Shown piece by piece: positions 46,842 through 55,229 of a DNA stretch of 64,000 nt (position 1 is the first letter of the stretch; every line of letters starts with the position of its first letter). This DNA comes from Nitrospira sp. (GTDB lineage: Bacteria; Nitrospirota; Nitrospiria; Nitrospirales; Nitrospiraceae): NCBI GenBank assembly GCA_030123605.1, contig CP126123.1, positions 248,001 to 312,000 on the forward strand. Direction: 5' to 3'. The notes under the pieces are model-generated. The model was not told where the DNA came from and did no database searches. It saw only the letters and a program-made list of their open reading frames with translations. The translations under genes and the position numbers were made by a program.

Positions 46842-47591
46842 ATGAACACAACGAACGACCATATGAAGACCCACGACAAACCGGCTGCGCCGCCTGCCTC
46901 CGACGAATTCCTGAGCCTCTTGGTCGCCAGTCCGCAGGTCGACCACTGTTTCGACGCACTCATGGGCAGCCTGTATCAACTGAGCGGTGCGCGCCCACTG
47001 AAGACCCTACTGGTCACGAGCACGCAGCCGGAGGAGGGGAAAACCACGGTGGTCTTGAGTCTGGCCCTCAAGATGGCCCTGGCGGGAAAGGCCACGTTGA
47101 TCATCGACGCGGATTGTCGAAAACCGCGGGTGCACAGGATTCTTTCGCTGGAGAATGAGAACGGCCTGTCGACGACGACCGCCGGTCGAGTCGGACCTCT
47201 TGAGTACATCCAACGAGTCGATCTGCCGCAGGCAGGGACACACCTCGACGTCATGACCAGCGGGAAGGGACCGGCCACACTGTTCAGCGGTGACGGGCGC
47301 CACAAGTTGCAGGCCGTCATCGAGGAGGTCAAACGCACCTACGAGATGGTGTTGATCGATAGCCCACCGGTTCTGGCGGTCAGCGATGCCATGTTCTTGG
47401 CTCCGCTGGTGGACGGGGTCATCCTGGTCTTGAATACCGGAACCGTGTCCGAACGCGATACCAAACTCGCCAAAAGCCGCTTGGAAGAGGCGGGGGGGCA
47501 TATTTTCGGCGCCGTGATGAATTGCTTCGACGAATCGCTGCACGGCGCCGGTTTTAATCCGTACCATCGCTATTACGCCGGGAAGAAGTAA
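46842..47591 (+). CDS. CapB/CpsD-type tyrosine kinase, stand-alone (249 aa)
   Basis: The ATG at 46842 is eight bases after GGGAG; an earlier GTG at 46833 overlaps that site. BY-kinase motifs: Walker A STQPEEGKTTV, Walker A' TLIIDADCRKPRVH, and Walker B-like MVLIDSPPVLAVSDAM. The C-terminus ends NPYHRYYAGKK, a short tyrosine cluster likely to be the autophosphorylation site. It lacks membrane helices; the Wzz-type membrane partner is a separate gene at 55230 on the other strand. Known: such split Wzc pairs control exopolysaccharide assembly. Confidence 0.87.
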   Translation: MNTTNDHMKTHDKPAAPPASDEFLSLLVASPQVDHCFDALMGSLYQLSGARPLKTLLVTSTQPEEGKTTVVLSLALKMALAGKATLIIDADCRKPRVHRILSLENENGLSTTTAGRVGPLEYIQRVDLPQAGTHLDVMTSGKGPATLFSGDGRHKLQAVIEEVKRTYEMVLIDSPPVLAVSDAMFLAPLVDGVILVLNTGTVSERDTKLAKSRLEEAGGHIFGAVMNCFDESLHGAGFNPYHRYYAGKK

Positions 47592-47617
47592 CGCCGTCTC
47601 CTCCCGTGCAGGCCCTT

Positions 47618-49237
47618 CTACCGCCCTTCGCAGACCGTCCCGATCGCCTGGTCGAGTGTCGCTTCCGCCCCTGTCGGGTCGCCCGATTTCAGTTGCTGAT
47701 CGAATTGTTGGACGAACGTCGAAACCTTTCGCCCGTCGCCGCCGCGTTTGAGCCAAGGCTGAGCTGCCGATTCGAAGGCCTTGAGTTTGGCCCTCAACCG
47801 TTCCTCGCGAGAAAGGCCGGTCCAAGCCGCCGCCGGAGGGGCGCAACGGTCGTCCGATGGGGCGTTCTTCGCGTCGGCGATCGCAGCAGCGGGCGCGGAT
47901 AACCGGCCGGTCAAGAATCGGCCGTACGCGCGTTTCGCATCCACGCTCCAGATCCCCTTCTCCAAACGTTCGGCCAAATGGGGATCGGTCGCGCCCGCGT
48001 TCATCACGACTACCGTCGCGCCATGGTCGTAATGGCGTCTGAGATAATCCTCCATCGGCACTGAGTTGCCGGAGAGTCCGACGGGATTGGCTTCGGTTCC
48101 TCCCCAATGTGGATGCCCGTGTTTCGCCAACTCCGCATAGAGCAGATTGAAGTCTTTCGCGAGCGGGCCGTCCGGATAGGTCGTCCACCCCATTCGCGAG
48201 TAGTCGTTATAGGCGATCCACGCCGGCGCGTTGGTGAACTCGACGGTCGGTGATCCGACCACTCCGGCGTTGGCCGCCACATGCGTGTACAGTCGAGTTT
48301 TGGACAGACCGGCCTGCACGAAGGCCTTGGCCCAGAATGCGATGAAGTCCCGATTGATCTCCGCGAGCGCCTGCGAATAGTCCCGAGGAGGGTTGGTTTC
48401 GCTGTAGCCTGCTTCGGTGAGGGCGTTATAGCCCAACCGGACTTTGGGTGCCTTGTTCTGCTCCATCAGGCGAGCCAGGGCCGGATTGACGGTCTCGATC
48501 CGGCTGTAGTCGTCCAACGAAGGTTCAGACCCCACCGTCATGCCCGCGAACAGATATTCCTGGTCCGCCTTTCGCAGATCTTCGATGCCTTTCCGGATCG
48601 GCGGCGCGAGGACTTGTGAGGCCAGGCGGGTCACCTCGGACAGAATGGCGGGGCAGTTGTAGCACATGTGGGGCGGCAACTTCTGAGGCTTACCCCAATC
48701 CAGATATCGATTCGGGTGGGGCGTACCTTTCCAATCCATCCATTCGACGTTGTTCTTGTTGGCGGGATCGTACCCAGGACGCTTCGGGTCGAAATAATTC
48801 CACAGGTCCGGCCGAGCATCCCAGATGTAGTGGGTTTCGATCGCAAAATAGACAGCGACGTTCCGCTTCTCGGCGACACGAAACGCCTCGCGCACCACGA
48901 TCGGCAGTTTCCCCGGCAGAGCCTTTTCGATGAGCCAAGGCGGAATCAGGAGGCCGAACCCAAGGTGGTGGGTCTTCCCGTCCCCCACGGCGCCGACTCG
49001 GTCCACCAGGTCGGTGACTCGGCGATCGATGCGGGCGAACACGTGATCCTGCGACGCCTCGTACAGACCTTCGGTCTCGATCATAAAGATCAGGTATTGA
49101 ATGTCCTCCGCAGCCTGGGCCGGACCTGTTTGCAGGAAATCCGCTTGGAGAAACAGCAAGAGCCCGAGCACGACACAGTTTCGGAGGGAGAACCGGCTGC
49201 CTCTTTCCGCAACGTCATAGGGTCGGCATCTGTTCAT
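47618..49237 (-). CDS. Exported TIM-barrel-like putative glycosidase (539 aa)
   Basis: Starts with a signal peptide (NCVVLGLLLFLQADFLQTGPAQA). The protein then reads like a glycoside-hydrolase barrel: FAIETHYIWDARPDLWNYF, GMTVGSEPSLDDYS (Glu as candidate catalytic acid), LGYNALTEAGYSETNPP (second acidic candidate), WTTYPDGPLAKDFN, and HPHWGGTEANPVGLSG. I cannot place it in a numbered GH family. It is the last gene of the minus-strand polysaccharide operon and ends 26 bp from the CapB gene (convergent). Likely trims or degrades the exported polymer in the periplasm (inference). Confidence 0.7.
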   Translation of the reverse strand: MNRCRPYDVAERGSRFSLRNCVVLGLLLFLQADFLQTGPAQAAEDIQYLIFMIETEGLYEASQDHVFARIDRRVTDLVDRVGAVGDGKTHHLGFGLLIPPWLIEKALPGKLPIVVREAFRVAEKRNVAVYFAIETHYIWDARPDLWNYFDPKRPGYDPANKNNVEWMDWKGTPHPNRYLDWGKPQKLPPHMCYNCPAILSEVTRLASQVLAPPIRKGIEDLRKADQEYLFAGMTVGSEPSLDDYSRIETVNPALARLMEQNKAPKVRLGYNALTEAGYSETNPPRDYSQALAEINRDFIAFWAKAFVQAGLSKTRLYTHVAANAGVVGSPTVEFTNAPAWIAYNDYSRMGWTTYPDGPLAKDFNLLYAELAKHGHPHWGGTEANPVGLSGNSVPMEDYLRRHYDHGATVVVMNAGATDPHLAERLEKGIWSVDAKRAYGRFLTGRLSAPAAAIADAKNAPSDDRCAPPAAAWTGLSREERLRAKLKAFESAAQPWLKRGGDGRKVSTFVQQFDQQLKSGDPTGAEATLDQAIGTVCEGR

Positions 49238-49246
49238 GATGGGCCT

Positions 49247-50173
49247 TCAGGCTCCGTACCGCCGTTCCATGCGCCGTCCGATGCCGTCGACGATGCCCCG
49301 GCAACAGGCCCTCAGCTCTTGCCGATGGCTCAGGGGTCGGAGGCCGAAACTCAGCACCAGCTTGGCGACCCTGATGACGCAAGGGAGGACCGTGTGAAGG
49401 GTGCGGACATGGTATTCGTAGAACCAAAAGTACAACAGATTGCGGACCAGGTAATAACATCGGATCGGAGGGAGCTCTCGCATGCGCACCGACCAGGGCC
49501 CGACCCGGTAGGTGGAAAATTGGAGTGCCGGGGCGCCGCCGATATTATGGTCGACGAGGCTGAGCGGATGCATCAAGGCTCGATACCCTCGTCGTTTTCC
49601 ACGGTACCCGTACTCGTATTCACCCCAATCCAACACATAGTCCGCGGGAGGCAGTCCCACCGAGCGGACCGCCTCCATTCGATAGAGGCTGCCCGACCAG
49701 ATGGTCGCGTCGATTTCGACCGGCAGTCTGCCTCCGACCGCCACCGGTGCGGCACGGTCTGCGAGAAAACCGCTCGCATAGCAGGAGACGATCCCCGGAG
49801 GATCGACATGCAGACAGGATAACAGCCAAACCGCCGCTCGGTCCGCCCGCGACAACCCCTCGTAATATTCCATCAGCCGTTGCAACGCATCGGGGCGAGG
49901 AGCGGTGTCCGCATCGAATACCCACACCCAGTCGTAACCCAGCGCGGCGGCGTATTGAAAACCGGTTCGTACGGCTCCGTTGGTGCCGAGGTTTTCTCGA
50001 TGGCGGACGACGGTCACCCCTATGGGGAACCGTCTGTTCAGCGTTCCGTCCCGCGAGGCGTTATCGACCAGAAGGATATGGTCGACCGGCCTTGTTTGCG
50101 CGGCGAGCGCCGCCAGCGACCGTTCGATCACATCCTCATCGTTGAACGTATGGATGTGTCCCAAGATTTTCAT
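49247..50173 (-). CDS. GT2-family glycosyltransferase, copy B (308 aa)
   Basis: I place the start at the ATG (complement 50171-50173) giving MKILGHIHTFNDEDVIERSL, the same kind of start as its paralogue at 45831. It has ILLVDNASRDGTLN, NLGTNGAVRTGFQYAA, WVWVFDADTAP (metal site), and WSGSLYRMEAVRSVGLP..YVLDWGEYEYGYRGKRRGY. The C-terminal LVRNLLYFWFYEYHV is the shared hydrophobic patch. The start overlaps the methyltransferase stop by four bases, so translation is coupled. Confidence 0.86.
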   Translation of the reverse strand: MKILGHIHTFNDEDVIERSLAALAAQTRPVDHILLVDNASRDGTLNRRFPIGVTVVRHRENLGTNGAVRTGFQYAAALGYDWVWVFDADTAPRPDALQRLMEYYEGLSRADRAAVWLLSCLHVDPPGIVSCYASGFLADRAAPVAVGGRLPVEIDATIWSGSLYRMEAVRSVGLPPADYVLDWGEYEYGYRGKRRGYRALMHPLSLVDHNIGGAPALQFSTYRVGPWSVRMRELPPIRCYYLVRNLLYFWFYEYHVRTLHTVLPCVIRVAKLVLSFGLRPLSHRQELRACCRGIVDGIGRRMERRYGA

Positions 50174-51081
50174 TGTGTCGGTCGCCCAGGAAATGCGGTT
50201 ACCTGATCGCCTTGTTTCACTCCGACCACGATGTCCTGGAAGCTGACGCCGCCCGCTCGACCGCACCATGACCCGTAGTGCAGGGGAGTCCGAGCTCGAA
50301 GTCCATACCGGTGGTAGAGCCGCAGGACGAAGGATTCGTCGTAGGACACTGCAGCCTCCGGTACGACGGAATCTGCCACTCCATAGATCCCCTCCGCCGC
50401 CGGTTGCGATGGGATCGAGGACATTCCTTTCTTGAGGAACGTTCTCGAGTCGTCGTTCAACAGGAAATACGTGATGAAGCAGCGGCCTCCCGGCTTCAAA
50501 ACACGACTCGTTTCCGCCAGGTAATGCTCCAGCACGTCGGGGAGCACGTGTGTTAAGACCGAGGTCATGATGACCAGATCGAACCAGGAAGTCGGAAACG
50601 GAAACCGATACTCCGAATCCTGTTGCCTGCCTTGCGGGTTGTAATGCCGGTTGTAGATGTCGATCCAGTGGAAACGGAAATTTCCGAATCGAGGCGTGAT
50701 ATGCCGTCGGCACCAGGTGATGCCGGTTTTCACGATGTCGAGGCCGTCGTAGGATCCTGAAGCGCTGAGATAGCCGGTGAGGGGAAGTGTCTTGCGTCCG
50801 ATCCCGCATCCGATATCGAGAATCCGCTCATGCGGCTGGAGTCCGGCAAGGTCGATGAAGTGCCGCAGGAATTCTTGCCCGTTCGCGCGAAAGACGGCGG
50901 GGTCAGGAGGACCGTCGAACATCAATCGGCTGGGAGGGATCAACGGATCTTGCCGCCCGCGCAACATCGCGATTGTGTCTCGAAAGAGATTTGCGGCATA
51001 GGTTCGGGGAGGAAGGACGGGGATTGGAAGGAACCGTCGAATGGCCTGAGTGATGGCCTCATCAGGATGAGACATGGGCAC
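50170..51081 (-). CDS. SAM-dependent methyltransferase (303 aa)
   Basis: Class I methyltransferase core from about residue 80: ERILDIGCGIGRKTLPLTGYL (SAM motif I), YDGLDIVKTGITWCRRHI, FDLVIMTSVLTHVLPDVLEHYLAETSRVLKPGGRCFITYFLL. The start may be at 51081 or two residues later (MPMSHP or MSHP). In this operon it probably methylates a sugar of the polymer or its lipid-linked precursor (inference). Sits between a GT9 gene and a GT2 gene. Confidence 0.83.
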   Translation of the reverse strand: MPMSHPDEAITQAIRRFLPIPVLPPRTYAANLFRDTIAMLRGRQDPLIPPSRLMFDGPPDPAVFRANGQEFLRHFIDLAGLQPHERILDIGCGIGRKTLPLTGYLSASGSYDGLDIVKTGITWCRRHITPRFGNFRFHWIDIYNRHYNPQGRQQDSEYRFPFPTSWFDLVIMTSVLTHVLPDVLEHYLAETSRVLKPGGRCFITYFLLNDDSRTFLKKGMSSIPSQPAAEGIYGVADSVVPEAAVSYDESFVLRLYHRYGLRARTPLHYGSWCGRAGGVSFQDIVVGVKQGDQVTAFPGRPTQ

Positions 51082-51093
51082 TCCTTGAATGGG

Positions 51094-52104
51094 TCAACGA
51101 GGCCGCAACCCGCCGGCCTTGGATAAGTCCTCGGCGACCATGGCGAACACGGCCGTTGCGGACACTTGCGCGAAGCAACCGGTGAGACCGAACGACCAGA
51201 GACAACGGTCACGATAGCAGGGCGAACAGGGCCATCGTCCGTCGAAGGTGACGATCCTTGCAGCGCCGCGCGGGTGGAACTGCCGCGAAGGCTGAGGGCC
51301 GTAGATCACGTAGGTCGGACAGCCTGCCGCTGCGGACAGGTGGCCAAGGAACGAGTCGTTGGTGAGGCAGCCTTGCGCCTGTTTCAGGAGCCGATAACTT
51401 TCAGTGATGCTCGTCTGTCCGCGGCGGTCCTCGACCGCATCGATCGGCGGGTCACGACTGCTTCCTAATTGCCGAAGGCGCAGCTGTGGAAATCGGTTCT
51501 TCATCAGCTCGACGAAGGCGGCCCAATCGGCGGCTCCCCAACGTTTGTTTCGACTCGTTCCGCCGTTGCCCAACACCATGTATTCATCCGGTTCGGGGCG
51601 GGGCGCCGCGACGGTCTCCGGAACATAGAACGGCTCTGTGAGAGCGGTTTCGATGCCGATGGCCTTGGCCCAGGATTCGACGATGTGGCCATGCACCGCC
51701 CGCAGCTGTAACGGGATGTGCAGATTGTACAGAGTTCGGACGTAAGGGAGCGTACCCTTGATGAGGACGTCGACTCGATTGAAATCGTCCGGCCTCACTC
51801 TGGTCGGAAGTTCGACGTCCAGCGCGACGATGTTTTTCAAAAACGGATTCCGTTCGAGCAGCGACACGCAGGACTCCGACGTCACAAAGGTAAGGGGAAC
51901 GGCATGTCTGGCAGAGAGCCCCGACAAGAGGGCGGTGACATTGAGCACGTCTCCCATATGCCACAAGAGGGCGATCACCACGTCATTTTCCGTGATCGAT
52001 GCGGTTTCCCTCCCGCGAAGAATCTTTGGTGTCACGACATGGCTCCTATGTCCCGCACGATCGATCTCATTCGGCAGGGGAAAGGTTACGGACTCAACAG
52101 CCAT
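51094..52104 (-). CDS. GT9-family glycosyltransferase (heptosyltransferase-like, 336 aa)
   Basis: ADP-heptose:LPS transferase-like fold. N-terminal ALLWHMGDVLNVTALLSGLSARH is the typical GT9 opening (..GD.L..TP); the C-terminal domain has MVLGNGGTSRNKRW, RLRQLGSSRDPP, and LTNDSFLGHLSAAAGCPTYVIYGPQPSRQFHP, the nucleotide-sugar pocket with ND..H.A. A Cys-rich stretch (WPCSPCYRDRCLW) follows. Adds a sugar to the growing repeat unit or core. Its start overlaps the flippase gene by 19 bases. Confidence 0.84.
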   Translation of the reverse strand: MAVESVTFPLPNEIDRAGHRSHVVTPKILRGRETASITENDVVIALLWHMGDVLNVTALLSGLSARHAVPLTFVTSESCVSLLERNPFLKNIVALDVELPTRVRPDDFNRVDVLIKGTLPYVRTLYNLHIPLQLRAVHGHIVESWAKAIGIETALTEPFYVPETVAAPRPEPDEYMVLGNGGTSRNKRWGAADWAAFVELMKNRFPQLRLRQLGSSRDPPIDAVEDRRGQTSITESYRLLKQAQGCLTNDSFLGHLSAAAGCPTYVIYGPQPSRQFHPRGAARIVTFDGRWPCSPCYRDRCLWSFGLTGCFAQVSATAVFAMVAEDLSKAGGLRPR

Positions 52105-53492
52105 GGCGCCCTCGAACCGATCAGGCGGTATCCCAGGTGAAGGAACAGTCCTGCCATCATCGCGTACAGAATAGTGGTGATGAAGTACGCATCCCAGCCG
52201 AGGCCGACCAGGCAGAGACCGGCCAAGGCGCTGGCCGCAATGGGCAGCCAGAAGTCCGCCGACAGAGGCAAGGGCAAACGCCGCCGGATGATGAAACGAT
52301 AACGCGACAGGCTTGAACAGAGCGCTCCCGCCAGTTTCGCCCCCGCGGCCCCGAGGCCTCCGAAGGCCGGAATGCTTGCGAGGCCCAGGAGCACATTGAC
52401 GAACGGATTGAACGAGTACAGTCGGAGGTCGTCGCGCTGGTGGCCGGCCGCTTTCAACGTGACCCCCATCATCGCATCGGCGGTTTCGATCACCGCATAG
52501 AGCATGAGGATCCTTACGATCGGCACCGCCGGAAGAAACTCTCCGGTGAAGAGGAGGGACATGAGGAGCGGAGCGAAAATGGTGACGCCGACGGCCAAGG
52601 GGAAGACGGATGCGAACAGGAGGGAGAGGAGAGTTCGATCACGCGCCTCACCGCCGGTTCCGCCTCCGGAAAAATGGGCCGCATAGCGGGGGAGGGCCAT
52701 CTGTGCCACCACGCTCGGGATGATAAGCAGGACACCGAGCAGTTTACTCGCGGCTGCGAATTGCCCGACCGCGGCGAGCGTTCCGAACAACGACAGGAGG
52801 ATCAGATTCAACCGTATGGAGATCAGACCGAGGATCCCGCTCATGGCGAATGAGAACAGCGGCGACAGGAGCTCCTTGGAGAAGGCAGATCGCAGGGAGA
52901 AGCCCGATCGGACTTCGCCGGTGGTGAACAGGGAAAGGGCCAGGAGCGAGACGACGAATTTTCCTGCCACGAGGGTCGCGATCAGCGGGATGATTCTGCC
53001 ATGGTGAAGAATGAGGGCGACGTTGACCGGAAGGGTGCATAGCGTTTCCGCCAGCGCCAATAAGAACACGACCCTCGTGCGACCCTGTGCGATGAAACAG
53101 GCGCGGCAGATCGCTCCCATCACGGCTGAAGGCAGGAACAGGGTCCCAAGGAGAAGCGCCCATCGCATCTCCTCACCGTAGAGAATCGACACCGCTCCGC
53201 CCATGATCAGTACGGCGACGACCGTCGTCACGGATCCGACCGCCAGCCCTTGACCGGCATAGGCCTCGCCGCGGTCGCGCGACTTTCCAATCTCCCGCAA
53301 TAAGAATTCAGGAATGCCGAATGTCGCCAGGGCTTGAAACAACAGGACCCAGGCCAATACCAGGGAATATTGGCCGAGTAGCTCCGGTCCCTCGATCCGG
53401 GAAATCAGCACGTACATCACCGCGCTACAGGCCAATTGGAGGCACGCTTCTCCCGATAACATGCCGAGTTGAAACCACAGCTTCGGTATCAT
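52086..53492 (-). CDS. wzx: Wzx-type oligosaccharide flippase (468 aa)
   Basis: The ATG (complement 53490-53492) gives MIPKLWFQLGMLSGEACLQLACSAVMYVLISRIEGPELLGQYS, the usual start of polysaccharide-transporter (MATE/MOP-like) flippases. About 12-14 hydrophobic helices follow, with basic loops (LLREIGKSRDRGEAYAG). It moves lipid-linked repeat units across the inner membrane. The start overlaps the ligase/polymerase stop by four bases. Gene symbol by function in the pathway; sequence identity to a particular Wzx is low by nature. Confidence 0.82.
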   Translation of the reverse strand: MIPKLWFQLGMLSGEACLQLACSAVMYVLISRIEGPELLGQYSLVLAWVLLFQALATFGIPEFLLREIGKSRDRGEAYAGQGLAVGSVTTVVAVLIMGGAVSILYGEEMRWALLLGTLFLPSAVMGAICRACFIAQGRTRVVFLLALAETLCTLPVNVALILHHGRIIPLIATLVAGKFVVSLLALSLFTTGEVRSGFSLRSAFSKELLSPLFSFAMSGILGLISIRLNLILLSLFGTLAAVGQFAAASKLLGVLLIIPSVVAQMALPRYAAHFSGGGTGGEARDRTLLSLLFASVFPLAVGVTIFAPLLMSLLFTGEFLPAVPIVRILMLYAVIETADAMMGVTLKAAGHQRDDLRLYSFNPFVNVLLGLASIPAFGGLGAAGAKLAGALCSSLSRYRFIIRRRLPLPLSADFWLPIAASALAGLCLVGLGWDAYFITTILYAMMAGLFLHLGYRLIGSRAPWLLSP

Positions 53493-55111
53493 GGCGCCTC
53501 GGGCTGAAACCGCCGGTCTATGGATGGGACGGCGGCATTGTGATCGGCGCTCTGACGGAGGAAGGTCAAAGCCATCGCCATGCCGGCGGTGATCCAGATC
53601 AGCAACGAATTGACTTCCCCTGCAAGCTGGTCGGCGGACAGGTGGACACCGACGCCGACCAGGGTGGCGGGAATACCGACGGACAACCAATTCAAGAGGG
53701 GGTCCTGATCGTGGAAACGAAAGGTTCGGAAGGCCGCCCAGGCCGCCCAGAAAAAGGTGAACAGAAAGAGCCCCAGCCCCACCAGCCCGGTCTCGGAGGC
53801 GGTCGTCAGATAAAAATTGTGAAAGGGGATGCCGCGGAAGACTTTCCACGGGTCCGGATAGTCGACACCGGCGACGACCGAATTGTTGGCCCCCACACCC
53901 AAGATCGGATGGTCATGGATCATCGGAATCACGACCTCCCACAATTCAAACCGCGCGTCATAGTAATGCGGACGAGTCGTGAGGTGAGCATAGGCCCAGG
54001 GGGAAGCTGAAATGCCGCCGATGAAGGCCAGGGCGAGCACCTTTCCCGGCAGGAGACGGCGATAGGTGGCCAACAGCAACAGCACGATCATGCTCACGCC
54101 GAACCCGGCGAAGCCTCCCCGCGAAAAGGTCGCCAGCAGCCCGCAGGTTCCCAGAAGAAACGCGAGGCCGTACCAAGCCTTCGACAACAGCGTGGACGCC
54201 GCACAGAACATGGCGAACGTCAACGGCATCAGCGAGACAAAATACTGCGCCTGCATGTTGGGACTGCCGACCGATCCCGTGGCGCGGACCAGATCGCTGT
54301 CGTCCGTTCCGGAGACGGTATAGTGAGGCTTTTCATCCGACGTGGTCGAATTTTTCACCGGCGTCATCGTGTTCGTCAGTTCGCTCGGAGTCCAGATGCC
54401 CAAGAGCTTTCCGAACGGAGACGAAATGTCCTGGACTGCGAATTGGTAGGAGGCCAACGCGCCTTGAACAGCCACACCGACGATCAAGAGCCCGACCACC
54501 CGTCGCACCTCTTTGCGTGAGGCCAGGTTGTTGGCGAAGTACAGAAAGATGACGAGCAGCTTGCAGCGATTCACCACTTCCAGGATCGCAAAGGCTTTCA
54601 CTGGAGAGACCAGGATCGACAAGCCGCTCCAGGCCACGTAGGCGGACCCGAGCCAGAATAGGCCGGGTATGTGGAGACGCTCCTCTCGATGCGCGAGCCG
54701 AATCAGCCATTGCGCGAGCAACACGACGAACAACAGGTCGGACAGGTGGACGACGGGGGCCGGAAGGACCCCCGGCGGGAGGCCGAGATCATCGAGGACG
54801 TTGTAACTGCTTGTCGGATCAAGCCCGAAGGCTTCCTTGAAGAGTACCTTCTTCAAAAAAAACGGGAATTCCAGGATGAAGAGGGCCAGCCAATACTCTT
54901 TCAGGCTCCTGACGACCAGCGTCGGCGTCACGAACAGGAGCGCGAGGAGGAAGAGGAATACGGCGCTGAGCGGGATCACGTCGCTGATGGAGAGCGCATG
55001 GAGGATAAACGTTACGCTTGCGCCGATGACGATTCCCGGTACGATGACGAACAGCGGCCTGAGATGATCGGTGGAAACGGAGAGGGTTCTTCCGTCCGAC
55101 AGCGGCATCAT
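53489..55111 (-). CDS. O-antigen ligase/polymerase-type membrane protein (540 aa)
   Basis: Multi-spanning protein with many hydrophobic segments (LFVIVPGIVIGASVTFILHAL, AVFLFLLALLFVTPTLVV and others). It has a large central periplasmic loop (about 240-300) followed by LLATFSRGGFAGFGVSMIVLLLLATYRR and HPILGVGANNS..FHNFYLTTASETGLVGLGLF, the Wzy_C/O-antigen ligase pattern. It is either the Wzy polymerase or the ligase of this locus; Wzx and Wzz neighbours favour polymerase. Sits 118 bp downstream of the Wzz-like gene. Confidence 0.82.
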   Translation of the reverse strand: MMPLSDGRTLSVSTDHLRPLFVIVPGIVIGASVTFILHALSISDVIPLSAVFLFLLALLFVTPTLVVRSLKEYWLALFILEFPFFLKKVLFKEAFGLDPTSSYNVLDDLGLPPGVLPAPVVHLSDLLFVVLLAQWLIRLAHREERLHIPGLFWLGSAYVAWSGLSILVSPVKAFAILEVVNRCKLLVIFLYFANNLASRKEVRRVVGLLIVGVAVQGALASYQFAVQDISSPFGKLLGIWTPSELTNTMTPVKNSTTSDEKPHYTVSGTDDSDLVRATGSVGSPNMQAQYFVSLMPLTFAMFCAASTLLSKAWYGLAFLLGTCGLLATFSRGGFAGFGVSMIVLLLLATYRRLLPGKVLALAFIGGISASPWAYAHLTTRPHYYDARFELWEVVIPMIHDHPILGVGANNSVVAGVDYPDPWKVFRGIPFHNFYLTTASETGLVGLGLFLFTFFWAAWAAFRTFRFHDQDPLLNWLSVGIPATLVGVGVHLSADQLAGEVNSLLIWITAGMAMALTFLRQSADHNAAVPSIDRRFQPEAP

Positions 55112-55229
55112 CGTACATACCCATCTTGTAGTGAGCCTTCATTGCCCGGCCAGCCGTTGTCCGTGCCTCCGTGCGAGACAGGAGATTCACTCGGCCTCTG
55201 TCGTGTCATGGAGGGTCGATGTGAGGCGA

